Assembly: GCF_032595355.1 (NCBI RefSeq)
Contig: NZ_JASMWN010000019.1
Coordinates: forward strand, 1 to 64,000
DNA: 64,000 nucleotides
DNA from: Sedimentitalea todarodis
GTDB taxonomy: Bacteria; Pseudomonadota; Alphaproteobacteria; Rhodobacterales; Rhodobacteraceae
Reading direction: 5' to 3'
In this document: piece after piece, positions 16,976 through 24,981 of the stretch
Layout of the letters: each line of letters begins with the position of its first letter
Position numbering within the stretch: position 1 is the first letter of the stretch
Program-made: the position numbers and the translations under genes
The notes under the pieces: generated by a model
What the model was told of the DNA's origin: nothing
Seen by the model: only the letters and a program-made list of their open reading frames with translations
The model's database searches: none

Positions 16976-17617
16976 ATGACGAAAAGATCGGCGCAAGCGC
17001 CCCCCCGCGACGCCACCCCACCCAGAACCCGCATCCAAAAGCGCAACCGCGAGCTGATCCTGGAGGCCGCGTTGGAGGTGTTTTCGCAAACTGGCTACCG
17101 GGGCGCAACGCTGGACCAGATCGCCGCCGAAGCGGGTTTGAGCAAGCCCAACCTGCTCTACTACTACCCGTCAAAAGAGGCGATTCACCGCGAGTTGCTG
17201 CATGGGTTGCTCGATACATGGCTGGATCCGCTAAAGGCACTGGACCACGGGGGCGAACCGCTGGACGAGATCCTGGAATACGTGCGCCGCAAGCTCCAGC
17301 TGGCGCGGGATTTTCCCCGCGAGAGCCGCATATTCGCCAATGAAATTCTGCAGGGTGCGCCGACGATCCTGCCCGATCTCGAGGGCGATCTGAAAACGCT
17401 GGTCGACAGGACCGCCCAAACCATCAACCACTGGGTCAAGGCCGACCGTCTGGCACCGGTCGACCCGGTTCACCTGATATTCTCGATCTGGGCGCTGACG
17501 CAGCATTATGCCGATTTCGAGGTGCAGGTGCGCGCGGTCAACGGCGGGGCAGACCCGTTTCCGGCCGCGGAACAGCATCTTGAGACGCTGTTCCGACGCA
17601 TGTTGTCACCGGCCTAG
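16976..17617 (+). CDS. RutR-like TetR-family regulator of pyrimidine catabolism
   Basis: This TetR-family protein (213 aa) has its helix-turn-helix at about residues 24-62 (LDQIAAEAGLSKPNLLYYYP). The long ligand-binding half aligns by eye with E. coli RutR, including LAPVDPVHLIFSIWALTQHY and the YADFEVQV segment. RutR senses uracil and thymine. The gene is divergent from the amidohydrolase/hydA/importer operon, with a matching operator between them. It converges with preA, 3 bp apart. It probably represses both catabolic operons until a pyrimidine binds. Confidence 0.9.
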   Translation: MTKRSAQAPPRDATPPRTRIQKRNRELILEAALEVFSQTGYRGATLDQIAAEAGLSKPNLLYYYPSKEAIHRELLHGLLDTWLDPLKALDHGGEPLDEILEYVRRKLQLARDFPRESRIFANEILQGAPTILPDLEGDLKTLVDRTAQTINHWVKADRLAPVDPVHLIFSIWALTQHYADFEVQVRAVNGGADPFPAAEQHLETLFRRMLSPA

Positions 17618-17620
17618 CGT

Positions 17621-18925
17621 CTATTCCGCCGCCCGCGCCATCGGGTTGTTGGGGTGCGAGGTCCAGTCCGCATGTTCCGCCGGGATCACCCGTCCGGTGC
17701 GCGGGTCAGTGGTGCCCGGCGCAAGGCGTTCCATCGTGATGCACTCCTCAACCGGGCAGACATCAATGCAGAGGTTGCAGGCGACGCATTCGCTGTCATC
17801 CACATCAAACACCCTGTCGGCGCTCATGGTGATGGCCTGATGCGAGGTATCCTCGCAAGCAGCATAGCAGCGGCCGCACTTGATACAGGCATCCTGATCG
17901 ATCCGCGCCTTGGTGACGTAGTTGAGGTTGAGGTACTGCCAGTCCGTGACATTGGGCACCGCGCGGCCACGAAAATCCTCGATCGTGGCATAGCCCTTTT
18001 CGTCCATCCATTGCGACAGGCCGCGTTTCATTTCTTCGACGATCTTGAAACCATAGGTCATCGCGGCGGTACAGACCTGTACGTTGCCGCATCCAAGCGC
18101 GATGTATTCCGCCGCATCGCGCCACGTTGTGATACCGCCGATCCCGGATACCGGAAGCCCGTGGGTTTCCGGATCGCGGGCGATCTCGGCGACCATGTTC
18201 AACGCGATGGGCTTGACCGCCGGGCCGCAATACCCGCCATGGCTGCCCTTGCCGTCGATGCTTGGTTCCGGGCTGAACGTGTCAAGGTTGACGGCAGTGA
18301 TCGACGACACCGTGTTGATCAGGCTGACCGCATCGGCCCCGCCTGCCTTGGCGGCGCGCGCAGGATACCGGATATCGGTGATATTCGGCGTCAGTTTTAC
18401 GATCACCGGTTGATCGTAGTATTGTTTGCACCACTCGGCGACCATCTGGATGTACTCCGGCACCTGACCGACGGCGGCGCCCATGCCGCGTTCGCTCATC
18501 CCGTGCGGGCAGCCAAAGTTCAGCTCGATCCCATCCGCGCCGGTTTCCGCGACACGGGGCAGGATGGCTTTCCACGAGGCTTCCTCGCAGGGCACCATGA
18601 TCGACGCGATTAGGGCGTGATCGGGATAGTCGCGTTTCACGCGGGTCATTTCTTCGAGGTTCACCTCGAGCGGGCGATCGGTGATCAGCTCGATATTGTT
18701 GAGACCCAGAAGCCGCCGGTCCGCACCCCAGATGGCACCATATCGCGGGCCATTGACGTTGACGACGGGCGGGCCGGCCTCGCCGAGAGTTTTCCATACC
18801 ACGCCGCCCCATCCGGCATCAAAGGCGCGTCTTACATTGTACTCCTTGTCCGTCGGCGGGGCTGAGGCGAGCCAGAAGGGATTGGGGCTCTTGATGCCCA
18901 GAAAGTCGGTTGTCAGGTCTGCCAT
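17621..18925 (-). CDS. preA: NAD-dependent dihydropyrimidine dehydrogenase subunit PreA
   Basis: This is the catalytic subunit (434 aa) that reduces uracil and thymine to the dihydro forms. It combines an N-terminal FMN-binding TIM barrel of the dihydroorotate-dehydrogenase type with two C-terminal [4Fe-4S] motifs. The barrel is marked by IELNFGCPHGMSERGMG and ISGIGGI-like loops; the clusters are CIKCGRCYAACEDTS and CVACNLCIDVCPVEE. The start at 18925 has AAAGGA upstream, and an in-frame ATG at 19009 would overlap preT. It follows preT on the same strand. Confidence 0.95.
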   Translation of the reverse strand: MADLTTDFLGIKSPNPFWLASAPPTDKEYNVRRAFDAGWGGVVWKTLGEAGPPVVNVNGPRYGAIWGADRRLLGLNNIELITDRPLEVNLEEMTRVKRDYPDHALIASIMVPCEEASWKAILPRVAETGADGIELNFGCPHGMSERGMGAAVGQVPEYIQMVAEWCKQYYDQPVIVKLTPNITDIRYPARAAKAGGADAVSLINTVSSITAVNLDTFSPEPSIDGKGSHGGYCGPAVKPIALNMVAEIARDPETHGLPVSGIGGITTWRDAAEYIALGCGNVQVCTAAMTYGFKIVEEMKRGLSQWMDEKGYATIEDFRGRAVPNVTDWQYLNLNYVTKARIDQDACIKCGRCYAACEDTSHQAITMSADRVFDVDDSECVACNLCIDVCPVEECITMERLAPGTTDPRTGRVIPAEHADWTSHPNNPMARAAE

Positions 18926-18974
18926 TGTCTTGGTCCTTTCCGGGCCGCTGGCCCGACAATTATTGGGCGCGGCG

Positions 18975-20297
18975 CTATGAGAGTGCGGCGTGAATATCCT
19001 CGGCGGCATCGCGCCCTTCGGCGACGGCCACCACCGTCAGGTCTTCGCCCGGGGTACAGTCGCCCCCGGCCCAGACACCAGTCAGGCTGGTGCGACCGGG
19101 GCCGGATACGGTGATCTTTCCGCGCTCGGTGGCCAAGCCCGCATCCTCGGCCAGGGTCTGACCGATGGCCAGCAGAACCTGATCGGCAGGCAGACGAACG
19201 CGTTCGCCGGTAGGTTTCAATGTGCCATTGGCGGCATGCGTGCGCTCCAGTTCGATTTCCTGAACCGCGCCATCGCCATGAACGGCAATCGGAGTGACAT
19301 TGGTCATCAGGTGCACGCCCTGCGTCGCGGCAAGGTCTTGCTCAAACCCGCTCGCACCCATCGCGGCACGGTTGCGGCGATAGGCCAGCGTCACAGTCTC
19401 CGCACCCAGCAGCCGGGATTGTACGGCGGCGTCAATCGCCGTCATACCGCCCCCGATGACCACCACGTTGCGGCCTACGGGAAGGACGGTCTTGTCATCC
19501 GCCTGACGCAGATCCGCGATAAAATCAACGGCATTGCGCACGCCGGACAAATCAAGACCCGGAAGATCGAGCGTGTTCACCCCGGCAAGCCCGATGCCAA
19601 GGAACACCGCATCATGTGCCTGTTGCAGGGCGGGCAAATCGATGTTTTTCCCAAGCGCCTTGCCCTGAGCAATGGTGATGCCGCCGATGCCGAGCAGCCA
19701 GTCAATCTCGCGCGCTGCAAAGTTCTCGGTGGTCTTGTAGGCGGCGAGGCCGAATTCGTTGAGCCCGCCGGGGCGCTCCCGTGCTTCGTAGATGGTAACA
19801 TCGTGCCCCTTCATCGCGAGGCGGTGCGCACAGGCCAGTCCGGCAGGCCCGGACCCGACGATGCCAATGCTCTTGCCAGTTGCCTCGGCGCGCCGGAATG
19901 GATGCCCCTGACGGGCCATCGCGGCGTCGGTCGCAAACCGCTGCAGACGACCGATCTCGACCGGCTTTCCCTCGGCCGCTTCGCGAACACAGGCCTCTTC
20001 GCAGAGCGTTTCCGTCGGACAGACCCGGGCGCACATGCCGCCAAGGATGTTCTGTTCAAAAATCGTCTGCGCCGCCGCCTCGGGCTGTCCCGTCGAGATC
20101 TGACGGACGAACAAAGGGATGTCGATATCCGTCGGACAGGCCGTGATACAGGGCGCATCGTGGCAGAAATAGCATCGGTCGGCGGCCACCGCCGCCTCGT
20201 GCGGATCGTAAGCCGGATGGAGATCGGCAAAATTCGAAGCGATCTCTTCGGCATCAAGGCGTCCGGCAGCAAGTCCGGGTGTATGAGCGCTGGTCAT
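18975..20297 (-). CDS. preT: Dihydropyrimidine dehydrogenase subunit PreT (NAD(P)H-dependent flavoprotein)
   Basis: This is the electron-input subunit (440 aa), related to the glutamate-synthase small subunit and the N-terminal half of mammalian DPYD. Two cysteine clusters (RCYFCHDAPCITACP and GGMCARVCPTETLCEEAC) come first. Then follow an FAD motif GSGPAGLACAHRLAMKGHDV and an NAD(P)-binding motif VVIGGGMTAIDAA. The start at 20297 is set by AGGGAG 6 bp upstream. It heads the preT-preA operon, 42 bp behind the second operator palindrome. Confidence 0.94.
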   Translation of the reverse strand: MTSAHTPGLAAGRLDAEEIASNFADLHPAYDPHEAAVAADRCYFCHDAPCITACPTDIDIPLFVRQISTGQPEAAAQTIFEQNILGGMCARVCPTETLCEEACVREAAEGKPVEIGRLQRFATDAAMARQGHPFRRAEATGKSIGIVGSGPAGLACAHRLAMKGHDVTIYEARERPGGLNEFGLAAYKTTENFAAREIDWLLGIGGITIAQGKALGKNIDLPALQQAHDAVFLGIGLAGVNTLDLPGLDLSGVRNAVDFIADLRQADDKTVLPVGRNVVVIGGGMTAIDAAVQSRLLGAETVTLAYRRNRAAMGASGFEQDLAATQGVHLMTNVTPIAVHGDGAVQEIELERTHAANGTLKPTGERVRLPADQVLLAIGQTLAEDAGLATERGKITVSGPGRTSLTGVWAGGDCTPGEDLTVVAVAEGRDAAEDIHAALS

Positions 20298-20338
20298 TGA
20301 ATCTCCCTGAGCGTTTTCTTTAGCCTGCCACAAGTCAG

Positions 20339-20360
20339 AATTTTATCAAACGGTAAAATT
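20339..20360. promoter_or_regulatory. Second RutR-like operator upstream of preT
   Basis: Arms AATTTTATC and GGTAAAATT (8 of 9 complementary) flank AAAC. The core TTTTATCAAACGGTAAAA matches the operator at 16871 at 14 of 18 positions. Both sites end 42 bp before the first start codon of their operon. The shared layout suggests the same regulator binds both, probably with weaker affinity here. Confidence 0.6.
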
Positions 20361-20497
20361 TTGCGTGGATCAACAAAAGGTCTTGCCCGGCTGCAGCCTG
20401 CCCGGTCTTCTTCCAAATTTCGAACGGATGCCGCCGCCCGGTCATTCACCGTTCGCAATGGAGTCCAGCATCCGAAAGAGTTCGTTTGCAACTTAAT

Positions 20498-20509
20498 TGG
20501 TATTTACCA
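20498..20509 (+). promoter_or_regulatory. Palindrome upstream of the truncated haemoglobin gene
   Basis: TGGTATTTACCA is a perfect 5+2+5 inverted repeat about 53 bp upstream of the haemoglobin ATG in an AT-rich promoter region. It may be an operator for a nitric-oxide or oxygen responsive regulator, but I cannot match it to a known consensus. Confidence 0.35.
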
Positions 20510-20561
20510 TACTTATTAGATTGGATATTTCGAAGCGGACATATCTACCAAGGGTCAGGCC

Positions 20562-21023
20562 ATGCAGACCAAATCCAAAATCGCGCCAACGCTCAATTCC
20601 GCACGTCCCGAGATGACGCGTGCGCTAATGGAAAAAACCGGGCTGGATGAGGCGCAACTTGCGACACTTGTTGAAGAATTTTACGGGCGCGTGCGCAGTG
20701 ATCCGCTTTTGGGGCCGATCTTTGCCGCCCGTGTCACGGATTGGCCGGCCCATATGGATCGGCTGACCGACTTCTGGTCATCGGTGGCCCTCATGACCGG
20801 GCGCTATCACGGTGCCCCTGTCCCAGCGCACGCAAGTCTTCCCGTCACATGGGAGCACTTTGATCGCTGGCTTGCGTTGTTTCGCGAAACGGCGCATCGC
20901 GTCTGTTCACCGGAGGGAGCGGCGCATGTCATCGAACGGGCCGAACGCATCGCAAAATCGCTGCACATCGCCGTTCAGGATGCGGCAAGAACTAATCACG
21001 ATTCAGTTCCGAACCTGCTTTGA
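20562..21023 (+). CDS. Group III truncated haemoglobin
   Basis: This small haem protein (153 aa) has the 2-over-2 globin pattern. The segments LVEEFYGRVRSDPLLGPIF, the DRLTDFWSSVALMTGRYHG helix and VTWEHFDRWLALFRETAHRV are typical of group III. These proteins bind oxygen or nitric oxide and are thought to protect against nitrosative stress. About 25 N-terminal residues are non-globin. It stands alone on the + strand between the pyrimidine and phosphate loci. Confidence 0.9.
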   Translation: MQTKSKIAPTLNSARPEMTRALMEKTGLDEAQLATLVEEFYGRVRSDPLLGPIFAARVTDWPAHMDRLTDFWSSVALMTGRYHGAPVPAHASLPVTWEHFDRWLALFRETAHRVCSPEGAAHVIERAERIAKSLHIAVQDAARTNHDSVPNLL

Positions 21024-21430
21024 CGACGGTTGCCGCGCATCTATGGCACTTCCAGTTAACATTGAATCACTTGTTCGCTGCCTTTCGCTACGCTCAAACG
21101 CGAAAAGTGATAGGCCTTGTTTCAATGAAAACTAGAAATGCTGTAGGTCTCCGGAATGCAACGCCTGCGGCTTCGACTTTCAGGGTTTGAGCCGTGGGCC
21201 GGGCCACAGGCGGGCTGATCCGAGTACCCTCGCCGCGCACGCGATTCCGCCGCGCTGCCATCGGTGTTAGGTTGATTCGGTGTGCCCGGCTCAGCGCCGC
21301 GTGCGAAGCATTTGAGCGTTGCATGAAATCTCGGATGGCATGCGTACCCTCTCAGGGTTTGTTGTGCAAACCACTGCCGGGTGACAGTGCGTGGCGCTAC
21401 AGGCAAATTTCGACAGGTCCCGGGTAACAT
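21024..21430. other. Intergenic stretch of about 400 bp without a supported gene
   Basis: This gap lies between the convergent haemoglobin and phoB genes. Short open frames exist on both strands, but none has a family signature. One hairpin is visible: GGTTTG (21356-21361) pairs with CAAACC (21367-21372) around TTGTG. It could be a terminator or an insertion-sequence end remnant. Confidence 0.4.
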
Positions 21431-22120
21431 TTACCCCAAAGCATATCCTGCGCCGCGAACAGTGCGTACCGGATCATCACCGCCATGTTGCATCAACGCC
21501 TTGCGCAACCGGCCGATATGAACATCAACCGTCCGGGTATCGACATAGATGTCGCGGCCCCAGACCCGATCCAACAGCTGTTCACGGCTCCAGACCCGCG
21601 CCGGCTTTTCCATGAAGTTGCGCAACAGTCGAAATTCCGTCGGGCCAAGCTTGATCGGCTTGCCGCCACGGCTGACCTTGTGAGTCTCGCCATCCAGAAG
21701 AATGTCGTCGAATTCAAGCTGTACGCCTACGGCGGAGGGTCGCGTGCGACGCAGTTGTGCCCGCACGCGCGCCATGAGTTCGACCACCGAATAGGGCTTG
21801 ATCACATAGTCATCCGCGCCGGTTTCCAGCCCGCGCACCTTGTCGACCTCTTCGGAGCGGGCAGACAGCATGATGATCGGAATCCCCCTTGTCACCTGCC
21901 GCGTCTTGAGTCGCCTGCAGACCTCGATACCGCTGAGATTCGGCATCATCCAGTCAAGCACGATCACGTCGGGCGTGTCTTCGTCCACGACCAACAGCGC
22001 CTCTTCGCCGTTCTCAGCCTGGCATACACGGTATCCTTCGGCGGCAAGGTTATAGCTGAGCACCTCCCGCTGGGCGGATTCATCTTCGACGACGAGTACG
22101 GTGGGCTTGTCTGCGGACAT
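21431..22120 (-). CDS. phoB: Phosphate regulon response regulator PhoB
   Basis: This OmpR-family regulator (229 aa) has an N-terminal receiver domain with the phosphoacceptor Asp in VIVLDWMMPNLSG and the conserved Lys near DYVIKPYSVVELMARVRAQLR. A C-terminal winged helix follows (LGPTEFRLLRNFMEKPARVW...DTRTVDVHIGRLRKAL). It activates genes behind Pho boxes when phosphate is scarce. It closes the pstSCAB-phoU-phoB operon. The partner kinase gene phoR is not in this window. Confidence 0.96.
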   Translation of the reverse strand: MSADKPTVLVVEDESAQREVLSYNLAAEGYRVCQAENGEEALLVVDEDTPDVIVLDWMMPNLSGIEVCRRLKTRQVTRGIPIIMLSARSEEVDKVRGLETGADDYVIKPYSVVELMARVRAQLRRTRPSAVGVQLEFDDILLDGETHKVSRGGKPIKLGPTEFRLLRNFMEKPARVWSREQLLDRVWGRDIYVDTRTVDVHIGRLRKALMQHGGDDPVRTVRGAGYALG

Positions 22121-22133
22121 GATCGTTTGGGAC

Positions 22134-22838
22134 CTATGCGGTGAGTGAAGTCGTATCGGCCTTGGGCCGGTCTTCGTCAGGACGGTCGCCGGTGACCAGG
22201 TAGATCACCTGTTCGGCGATCGATGTGACGTGATCGCCCATGCGCTCGATGTTCTTGGCGATGAAATGCAGGTGCATGCACGGCGTGATGTTGCGCGCAT
22301 CCTCGAGCATGAAAGTCAGGAACTCGCGGAACAGGGCGTTGTACATCTGGTCGACCTCGCGATCGCGCACGATCACGTGCTTGGCCAGTTCCACGTCACG
22401 CTGCACATAGGCATCCAGCGCTCCCTCGAGCATTTCCTCCACCTCACGCGCCATGCGGCGCAGGGCCGCCGCGCTGTCGTTGACCGGCGGAATTTGGGAG
22501 AGAACTGTGGTGCGCTTGCCAATATTCTTGGCGTAGTCACCGATCCGCTCGAGATTGCCGCTGATCTTGATCACGGTCAGGATCAGACGCAGATCTGAAG
22601 CCGTCGGTGCGCGCGTGGCAATGACGCGGGCGGCTTCTTCGTTGATCAGCTCTTCGAGACCGTCGATTGCCTTGTCGTTCTTGCGCACTTGCGAGGCGAG
22701 CTCTTCGTCGCGGCTTTCCAGCGAGCGGGCGGCGTCGTTGATTGCGGCCTCGACCAGCCCGCCCATCTTCATGATCTGGGCCTGGATGGTTTCAAGATCA
22801 CGGTCAAAGGCCGAGACGATGTGGTTTTGGTCAGACAT
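22134..22838 (-). CDS. phoU: Phosphate signalling protein PhoU
   Basis: PhoU (234 aa) is an all-helical cytoplasmic protein with two PhoU repeats that links the Pst transporter to the PhoR/PhoB system and keeps the regulon off when phosphate is plentiful. It begins MSDQNHIVSAFDRDLETIQA and shows the repeat signatures around ERIGDYAKNIGKR and ERMGDHVTSIAEQVIYLV, which carry the metal-binding acidic residues. It lies between pstB and phoB, with short gaps on both sides. Confidence 0.96.
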   Translation of the reverse strand: MSDQNHIVSAFDRDLETIQAQIMKMGGLVEAAINDAARSLESRDEELASQVRKNDKAIDGLEELINEEAARVIATRAPTASDLRLILTVIKISGNLERIGDYAKNIGKRTTVLSQIPPVNDSAAALRRMAREVEEMLEGALDAYVQRDVELAKHVIVRDREVDQMYNALFREFLTFMLEDARNITPCMHLHFIAKNIERMGDHVTSIAEQVIYLVTGDRPDEDRPKADTTSLTA

Positions 22839-22848
22839 GGGTTATCCT

Positions 22849-23646
22849 TTAACCGATACGGCCGGTGATGTAGCTTTCGGTGCGCGGGTCTACTGGGTTG
22901 GTGAAGATATCTCCGGTTTCACCGAATTCCACCAGTTCGCCCAGATGAAAGAAGGCGGTTTTCTGGCTGACACGGGCGGCCTGTTGCATCGAGTGGGTCA
23001 CGATGACGACCGTGAATTTCTGCCGCAAATCGTCGATCAGCTCCTCGACCTGCGCGGTGGCAATCGGGTCAAGTGCCGAACACGGTTCGTCCATCAGGAG
23101 GACTTCGGGTTCGGTCGCCACGGCGCGGGCGATGCAGAGGCGCTGTTGCTGCCCGCCCGACAGGCCAGTGCCCGGCGCGTCGAGCCGGTCCTTGACCTCG
23201 TTCCAGATGGCTCCGCGACGCAGGGCGCTCTCGACGATGTCGTCCAGTTCGGCCTTGGACCCCGCCAGACCGTGAATGCGCGGTCCGTATGCGACGTTGT
23301 CATAGATTGATTTTGGGAACGGGTTGGGCTTTTGAAACACCATCCCGACCTTGGCGCGCAACTGGACCGGATCCACCCGCTTGTCATAGATGTCGTCGCC
23401 GTCAAGCTTGATGTTCCCGGTCACACGGCAGATGTCGATGGTGTCGTTCATCCGGTTCAGGCAGCGAAGAAATGTCGATTTGCCGCACCCCGACGGACCG
23501 ATAAAGGCCGTCACGCTGTTGTTGGCGATATCCACATCGACGTCTTTGATGGCATGGGTTTCCCCATAATAGACGTCGACCCGGCGTGCAGTGACCTTTG
23601 CCTCGGTCGATGTGGCGTCCCGCTCGATTGTTGTCATGTCGTTCAT
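22849..23646 (-). CDS. pstB: Phosphate ABC transporter ATP-binding protein PstB
   Basis: This is the ATPase of the high-affinity phosphate importer (265 aa). Walker A is GPSGCGKST, the Q-loop region is MVFQKPNPFPKSIYDNVAYG, the signature is LSGGQQQRLCIARA and Walker B is VLLMDEPCSALDP. I chose the start MNDMTTIERDATSTEAK (23646); an ATG at 23676 overlapping the pstA stop is possible but has no ribosome-binding site. Confidence 0.95.
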   Translation of the reverse strand: MNDMTTIERDATSTEAKVTARRVDVYYGETHAIKDVDVDIANNSVTAFIGPSGCGKSTFLRCLNRMNDTIDICRVTGNIKLDGDDIYDKRVDPVQLRAKVGMVFQKPNPFPKSIYDNVAYGPRIHGLAGSKAELDDIVESALRRGAIWNEVKDRLDAPGTGLSGGQQQRLCIARAVATEPEVLLMDEPCSALDPIATAQVEELIDDLRQKFTVVIVTHSMQQAARVSQKTAFFHLGELVEFGETGDIFTNPVDPRTESYITGRIG

Positions 23647-23669
23647 TGCGAATTCCACTTTCGGAGTGC

Positions 23670-24971
23670 TTACCATTTGCGTTCGAATTTCTGCCGCAGA
23701 TAGATCGCGACCATGTTCATCATGACGAGAAAGCCAAGCAGCACGAGGATAGCAGCCGATGTGCGCGAAACGAAGCCGCGTTCCGGACTGTCGGCCCAGA
23801 TGAAGATTTGTGTTGGAAGCGCCGTGGCACTGTCAAACGGGCTGCTGGCCGCCGAGGTGATGAAGGCGTTCATGCCGATGAGCAGGAGCGGTGCCGTCTC
23901 GCCCAGAGCCTGTGCAAGGCCGATGATCGTGCCGGTCAGTACGCCGGGCATCGCCAGTGGCAAGACATGCTGAAAGACAACCTGCTGTCTTGACGCGCCC
24001 AGACCAAGTGCCGCTTCGCGGATCGAAGGCGGCACCGCCTTGAGAGCTGCGCGGGTGGCGATGATGATTGTCGGCATCGTCATCAGCGCCAGCGTCAGGC
24101 CTCCGACGAAGGGAGCCGAGCGGGGCAGGCCAAACCAGCCGATGAACACCGCCAGCGCCAGCAAACCGAACACCACCGAAGGAACCGCGGCGAGATTGTT
24201 GATATTGACCTCGATGAAATCGCTCAGCTTGTTCTTGGGTGCAAACTCTTCAAGATATATTGCCGAGCCGATCCCCAGAGGGAACGCGATCAGGAAACAG
24301 GTGAGCAGCGCCCAGAAGGAGCCGACAAGCGCGCCCTTGAGCCCTGCCAGTTCCGGAAAACGTGAGTCCGCATTGGTGAAGAGCGCCCAGTTGAAGGGTT
24401 TGGAGATCGCGCCGTCTGCCTTCAGGTCATCGAACCACTGGATTTCGTCGTTCTTGACGCGCCGGTTTTGTTCCGGCGTTTCCCGGTCGATCAGCCCCTT
24501 GTTCAACTGGTCGAACGGATCAGAGACCGGCACGGTCATGGTAATCGTCTGACCAATCAGATTCGGGTCGGCCACCACCCGGTCGCGCAGTTCGAACTGC
24601 GCCCCGTTGGAAAAGATGCCCTCGAGAGTCCGTGATGTCTTGCGGTCGCTCAGATCAACACCGGGCAACATCTTGCCAAGTGATGCGACAAGCGCATCGT
24701 CAAACCCACCGCGCGGCAGGCGGGCTTCGGGGATTTCGTCGGGGTCGACATAGACGTCAAGCGTCAGATGGGTCTGGGTAAACGCCTGCCAGCCAGTCGA
24801 AACCAGGGACCCCACGAGGATAAAGAGCATCAGGAAAGCGAGGGAGATCGCACCCAGCCCGATCCATTGCAGTCGCATCTGCTTGCGCTTGCGACGTTTC
24901 AGCGAGGCGGCGACAAGGTCCGTCGATCTGGCCCGGCGGAGCGTGGCGGGGGCGTTGCTGATATCGGTCAT
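23670..24971 (-). CDS. pstA: Phosphate ABC transporter permease PstA (long form)
   Basis: This is one half of the membrane channel (433 aa), longer than the roughly 300-residue enterobacterial PstA because of a periplasmic insert of about 150 residues after the first helix. The permease core includes the EAA-loop ALKAVPPSIREAALGLGASR. The start at 24971 follows the pstC stop by about 10 bp; the farther ATG at 25013 would overlap pstC. Confidence 0.94.
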   Translation of the reverse strand: MTDISNAPATLRRARSTDLVAASLKRRKRKQMRLQWIGLGAISLAFLMLFILVGSLVSTGWQAFTQTHLTLDVYVDPDEIPEARLPRGGFDDALVASLGKMLPGVDLSDRKTSRTLEGIFSNGAQFELRDRVVADPNLIGQTITMTVPVSDPFDQLNKGLIDRETPEQNRRVKNDEIQWFDDLKADGAISKPFNWALFTNADSRFPELAGLKGALVGSFWALLTCFLIAFPLGIGSAIYLEEFAPKNKLSDFIEVNINNLAAVPSVVFGLLALAVFIGWFGLPRSAPFVGGLTLALMTMPTIIIATRAALKAVPPSIREAALGLGASRQQVVFQHVLPLAMPGVLTGTIIGLAQALGETAPLLLIGMNAFITSAASSPFDSATALPTQIFIWADSPERGFVSRTSAAILVLLGFLVMMNMVAIYLRQKFERKW

Positions 24972-24981
24972 GTCCAGGGCC

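Noticed and set aside
21194..21427. Plus-strand frame of 77 codons in the phoB-haemoglobin gap
   Set aside because: Composition is Arg/Ala/Cys-rich with no known domain, so it is not supported as a gene.
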